Part shown: positions 6,652-8,618 of the stretch, piece by piece
Layout: each line of letters opens with the position of its first letter
Numbering within the stretch: position 1 is the stretch's first letter
Source: Candidatus Peregrinibacteria bacterium RIFOXYB2_FULL_32_7
Lineage (GTDB): Bacteria; Patescibacteriota; Gracilibacteria; UBA1369; GWF2-33-10
Length of the DNA: 8,618 bases
Reading direction: 5' to 3'
Assembly: GCA_001787465.1 (NCBI GenBank)
Contig: MFXJ01000053.1
Location: 1-8,618 of the forward strand
Position numbers and translations under genes: made by a program
Notes under the pieces: model-generated
Databases searched by the model: none
What the model was told of the DNA's origin: nothing
What the model saw: the letters and a program-made list of their open reading frames with translations, nothing else

Positions 6652-6680
6652 ATTATCTCAGTAAGAGAAATTTAATTCAA
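6652..6680 (-). promoter_or_regulatory. Promoter of the DUF3352-DUF4012 operon
   Basis: On the minus strand TTGAAT (6680-6675) and GATAAT (6657-6652) are separated by 17 bp, five of six matches in the -10. The predicted start is near 6645, leaving a leader of about 20 nt. The -35 overlaps the upstream part of the alaS promoter, so the two divergent promoters probably compete for polymerase. Confidence 0.6.
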
Positions 6681-6700
6681 CCAAAAAAAATATTTATAAT
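6671..6700 (+). promoter_or_regulatory. Probable alaS promoter
   Basis: A perfect TATAAT stands at 6695-6700. The -35 is less clear: TTTAAT (6671-6676) lies at an 18-bp spacing. The predicted start falls at or just after a run of six C (6702-6707), giving a leader of about 65 nt to the TTG start codon of alaS. The region overlaps the divergent promoter on the other strand. Confidence 0.5.
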
Positions 6701-6725
6701 TCCCCCCTTGCCATCGCCAAAATAA

Positions 6726-6757
6726 AGCATTATTTTAAAAATGCTCCTTAAAATAAT
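6726..6757 (+). promoter_or_regulatory. alaS leader with two mutually exclusive hairpins
   Basis: Two inverted repeats overlap in the alaS 5' leader. The first pairs AGCATT (6726-6731) with AATGCT (6740-6745). The second pairs ATTATTTTAA (6729-6738) with TTAAAATAAT (6748-6757), a perfect 10-bp match of A-T pairs only. They share 6729-6731 and cannot form together. The second ends 13 nt before the start codon. This could be a regulatory switch, or an operator at the DNA level; E. coli AlaRS is known to bind a palindrome at its own promoter. AT-rich composition makes chance pairing possible. Confidence 0.35.
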
Positions 6758-6770
6758 TTAAAATTAAAAT

Positions 6771-8618
6771 TTGTTAGCCAAAATTCTTCGTCAAAAATTC
6801 ATCAATTTCTTTGTCCAAAAACATAATCACAAAGAAATTCCGTCTAGCTCGCTGATCCCTGAAAATGACCCGACTGTTCTTTTCACAACCGCGGGCATGC
6901 ATCCGCTAGTGCCTTATCTTATGGGCGAAAAACATCCACAAGGAACTCGACTTGTGGATATTCAAAAATGCCTACGAACTGATGATATTGATGAAGTCGG
7001 CGACGCTACCCACTGTACTTTTTTTGAAATGCTTGGAAATTGGTCACTAGGCGATTATTTTAAAAAATCAGCTATTCTGTGGAGTTATGAATTTTTGACT
7101 GAAGAACTCAAGCTTAATCCGGATCTCCTTTGTGTTTCTTGCTTTGCCGGAGATGAAAATGCCAAAAAAGATGAACAAGCCGCTGAGATTTGGGAATCGC
7201 TCGGATTTGTAAAAAATGAAAAAGCTGAAAAAAATCAAAAAAAACGTCTTTATTTTTATGGTAAAAAAGAAAATTGGTGGGGACCTGCAGGACAGACGGG
7301 ACCATGCGGACCTGACACTGAAATTTTTTATTATAATGGTGTTAACAAACAAAATCCTTATGAAAAAGGCGGTCCTGCGGAAAATAATCAGTGGGTAGAG
7401 ATATGGAATAATGTTTTCATGGAATATAATAAAAAAGAAGACGGACATTTTGAAGAGTTAAAACAAAAAAATGTTGATACTGGCATGGGACTGGAAAGAG
7501 TAACGGCAATTCTTCAAAATAAAAAAACTCATTTTTCAACCGAACTTTTTCAACAAAAAGATACTGAAAAATTCTTAATGGAAGTTTTATATGAACAAAT
7601 GGGAATAAACAAAGCCGAAATCACTGACTCACGCACCAAATCTGAAAGAATCATTCTTGATCACCTTCGAGCTGTTACTTTCATTATCGGCGATCAAAGA
7701 GGCGTTATTCCTTCCAACACCGATCAAGGTTATGTAGTAAGAAAACTTCTGAGACGCGCGATCAGACATGGTAAAAAAATCGGAATTAATAAGAGCTTTT
7801 GTCATATTTTAGCTCAAGAATTTATAAAAATTTACGAAGATATTTATCCAGAATTAAAAAAGAATGAACAGAAAATTTTAACTGAAATGGAAAAAGAAGA
7901 AAAAAAGTTTTTACAAACTCTTGAACATGGAGAAAAAGAATTTGCAAAAATAGCAACAACATTAAAAGAACATAATCAAAATATAATTTCCGGCAGGCTA
8001 GCTTTCAGACTTTACGATACTTACGGCTTCCCTTTTGAAATCACCAAAGAATTGGCAAAAGAAAATGATTTAGAAATAGATGAAAAAGGCTTTAAAGAAG
8101 CGTTTGATAAACATAAAGAATTATCAAAACAAGGCGCGGAACAAAAATTCTCTGGCGGACTGGCTGATAATAGCAAAGAAGTAACAAAATTACATACCGC
8201 TACCCACCTTCTTCATCAAGCACTCCGAAGTGTACTCGGAAATCACGTCGAACAAAAAGGCAGTAATATAACAGCAGAAAGACTGCGATTTGATTTTTCG
8301 CAGACAGAAAAAATGACTGAAGAGCAAATCAAGGAAGTAGAAAAAATTGTTAATGAACAAATTCAAAAATCTCTGCCAATAACTTTTGAAATGATAAGTG
8401 TTGATACAGCCAAAAAAGCTGGAGCCATCGGACTTTTTGAAGATAAATATGCGCAACTAGGAAATAAAATTAAAGTTTATAAAATCGGCGATTTTTCAAT
8501 GGAAATCTGTGGCGGACCTCATATTGCAAACACAAATGAACTTAAAAACTTTAAAATAATAAAAGAAGAATCAAGTTCTGCAGGGGTTCGCAGGATAAAA
8601 GCAGTTGTTGGGAAATAA
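6771..8618 (+). CDS. alaS: Alanyl-tRNA synthetase, compact form lacking C-Ala domain
   Basis: This class II synthetase charges tRNA-Ala with alanine in the cytoplasm. The catalytic core is complete: SSSLIPENDP (25-34), Arg69 in QKCLRT, motif 2 FEMLGNWSLGDYF (85-97), WNNVFMEYN (212-220), and motif 3 VDTGMGLERV with Asp236 (235-244). The tRNA-binding region includes RLYDTYGFP (413-421, Asp416). The editing domain, which removes mischarged Ser and Gly, keeps its metal ligands: HTATH (His475, His479) and CGGPH (Cys580, His584). At 615 residues it ends right after the editing domain (VRRIKAVVGK), whereas bacterial AlaRS is usually about 875 residues with a C-terminal DHHA1/C-Ala region. The stop is inside the window, so this is not edge truncation. 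The start is TTG at 6771: an in-frame stop at 6765-6767 excludes a longer form, and the next Met is residue 43, inside the core. No SD is visible. Confidence 0.96.
   Translation: MLAKILRQKFINFFVQKHNHKEIPSSSLIPENDPTVLFTTAGMHPLVPYLMGEKHPQGTRLVDIQKCLRTDDIDEVGDATHCTFFEMLGNWSLGDYFKKSAILWSYEFLTEELKLNPDLLCVSCFAGDENAKKDEQAAEIWESLGFVKNEKAEKNQKKRLYFYGKKENWWGPAGQTGPCGPDTEIFYYNGVNKQNPYEKGGPAENNQWVEIWNNVFMEYNKKEDGHFEELKQKNVDTGMGLERVTAILQNKKTHFSTELFQQKDTEKFLMEVLYEQMGINKAEITDSRTKSERIILDHLRAVTFIIGDQRGVIPSNTDQGYVVRKLLRRAIRHGKKIGINKSFCHILAQEFIKIYEDIYPELKKNEQKILTEMEKEEKKFLQTLEHGEKEFAKIATTLKEHNQNIISGRLAFRLYDTYGFPFEITKELAKENDLEIDEKGFKEAFDKHKELSKQGAEQKFSGGLADNSKEVTKLHTATHLLHQALRSVLGNHVEQKGSNITAERLRFDFSQTEKMTEEQIKEVEKIVNEQIQKSLPITFEMISVDTAKKAGAIGLFEDKYAQLGNKIKVYKIGDFSMEICGGPHIANTNELKNFKIIKEESSSAGVRRIKAVVGK

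Noticed and set aside
6671..6730. Minus-strand mini-ORF encoding MLYFWRWQGGNYKYFFWLN, with AAGGAG 13 nt upstream and three Trp, resembling a leader peptide
   Set aside because: Its SD spacing is long, it lies upstream of and overlaps the best promoter for the operon behind it, and the downstream genes have no link to tryptophan. Chance is more likely.
7068..7448. 126-residue minus-strand open frame inside alaS
   Set aside because: It is antisense to the conserved catalytic core; its Phe/Ile-rich composition reflects reverse reading of Lys/Glu codons.

Overview
This is an AT-rich bacterial window that best fits a Patescibacteria/CPR-type genome. The evidence is a compact alanyl-tRNA synthetase that ends right after its editing domain, next to a divergent pair of membrane-anchored proteins that look like DUF3352 and DUF4012, a combination I associate with that radiation. 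The lineage is an inference. Glycine is encoded by GGN and no long frame contains an internal TGA, so the code is not the UGA=Gly variant of Absconditabacteria/Gracilibacteria. No rRNA, tRNA, CRISPR array or insertion sequence is visible.

Layout: 1-114 is gene-free leader. At 115-1020 (+) lies a ten-helix BASS/SBF-like transporter. It runs tail to tail into a minus-strand type II toxin-antitoxin pair (antitoxin 1270-1548, RelE/YafQ-like toxin 1017-1277), and the two stop codons share a TTAA. An AT-rich divergent region (1549-1727) holds a promoter for the TA operon, two perfect palindromes suited to autoregulation, and a strong plus-strand promoter. That promoter drives an unrecognised cytoplasmic helical protein (1728-2549). 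A second small unrecognised protein with a very basic tail follows (2621-2950). Both end at a shared terminator hairpin (2974-2997). Convergent from the right is a minus-strand operon: the DUF3352-like protein (4946-6625), then the DUF4012-like protein (2999-4912). A 145-bp region with overlapping divergent promoters separates it from alaS (6771-8618, +), which is complete at the window edge.

The core of the window is ordinary for this kind of genome: alaS plus a cell-surface protein operon. The accessory part is 1017-2950, with a toxin-antitoxin module and two proteins of unknown function. The most notable points are the two unknown genes with their own promoters; the DUF3352 and DUF4012 genes, which lie in one frame separated only by a TGA and a GAA codon; the alaS leader, which can form two mutually exclusive hairpins before a TTG start; and the near absence of Shine-Dalgarno sequences at correct spacing. 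I do not see clear evidence of a new defence or mobile system. The unknown gene pair is the best candidate for undescribed biology.
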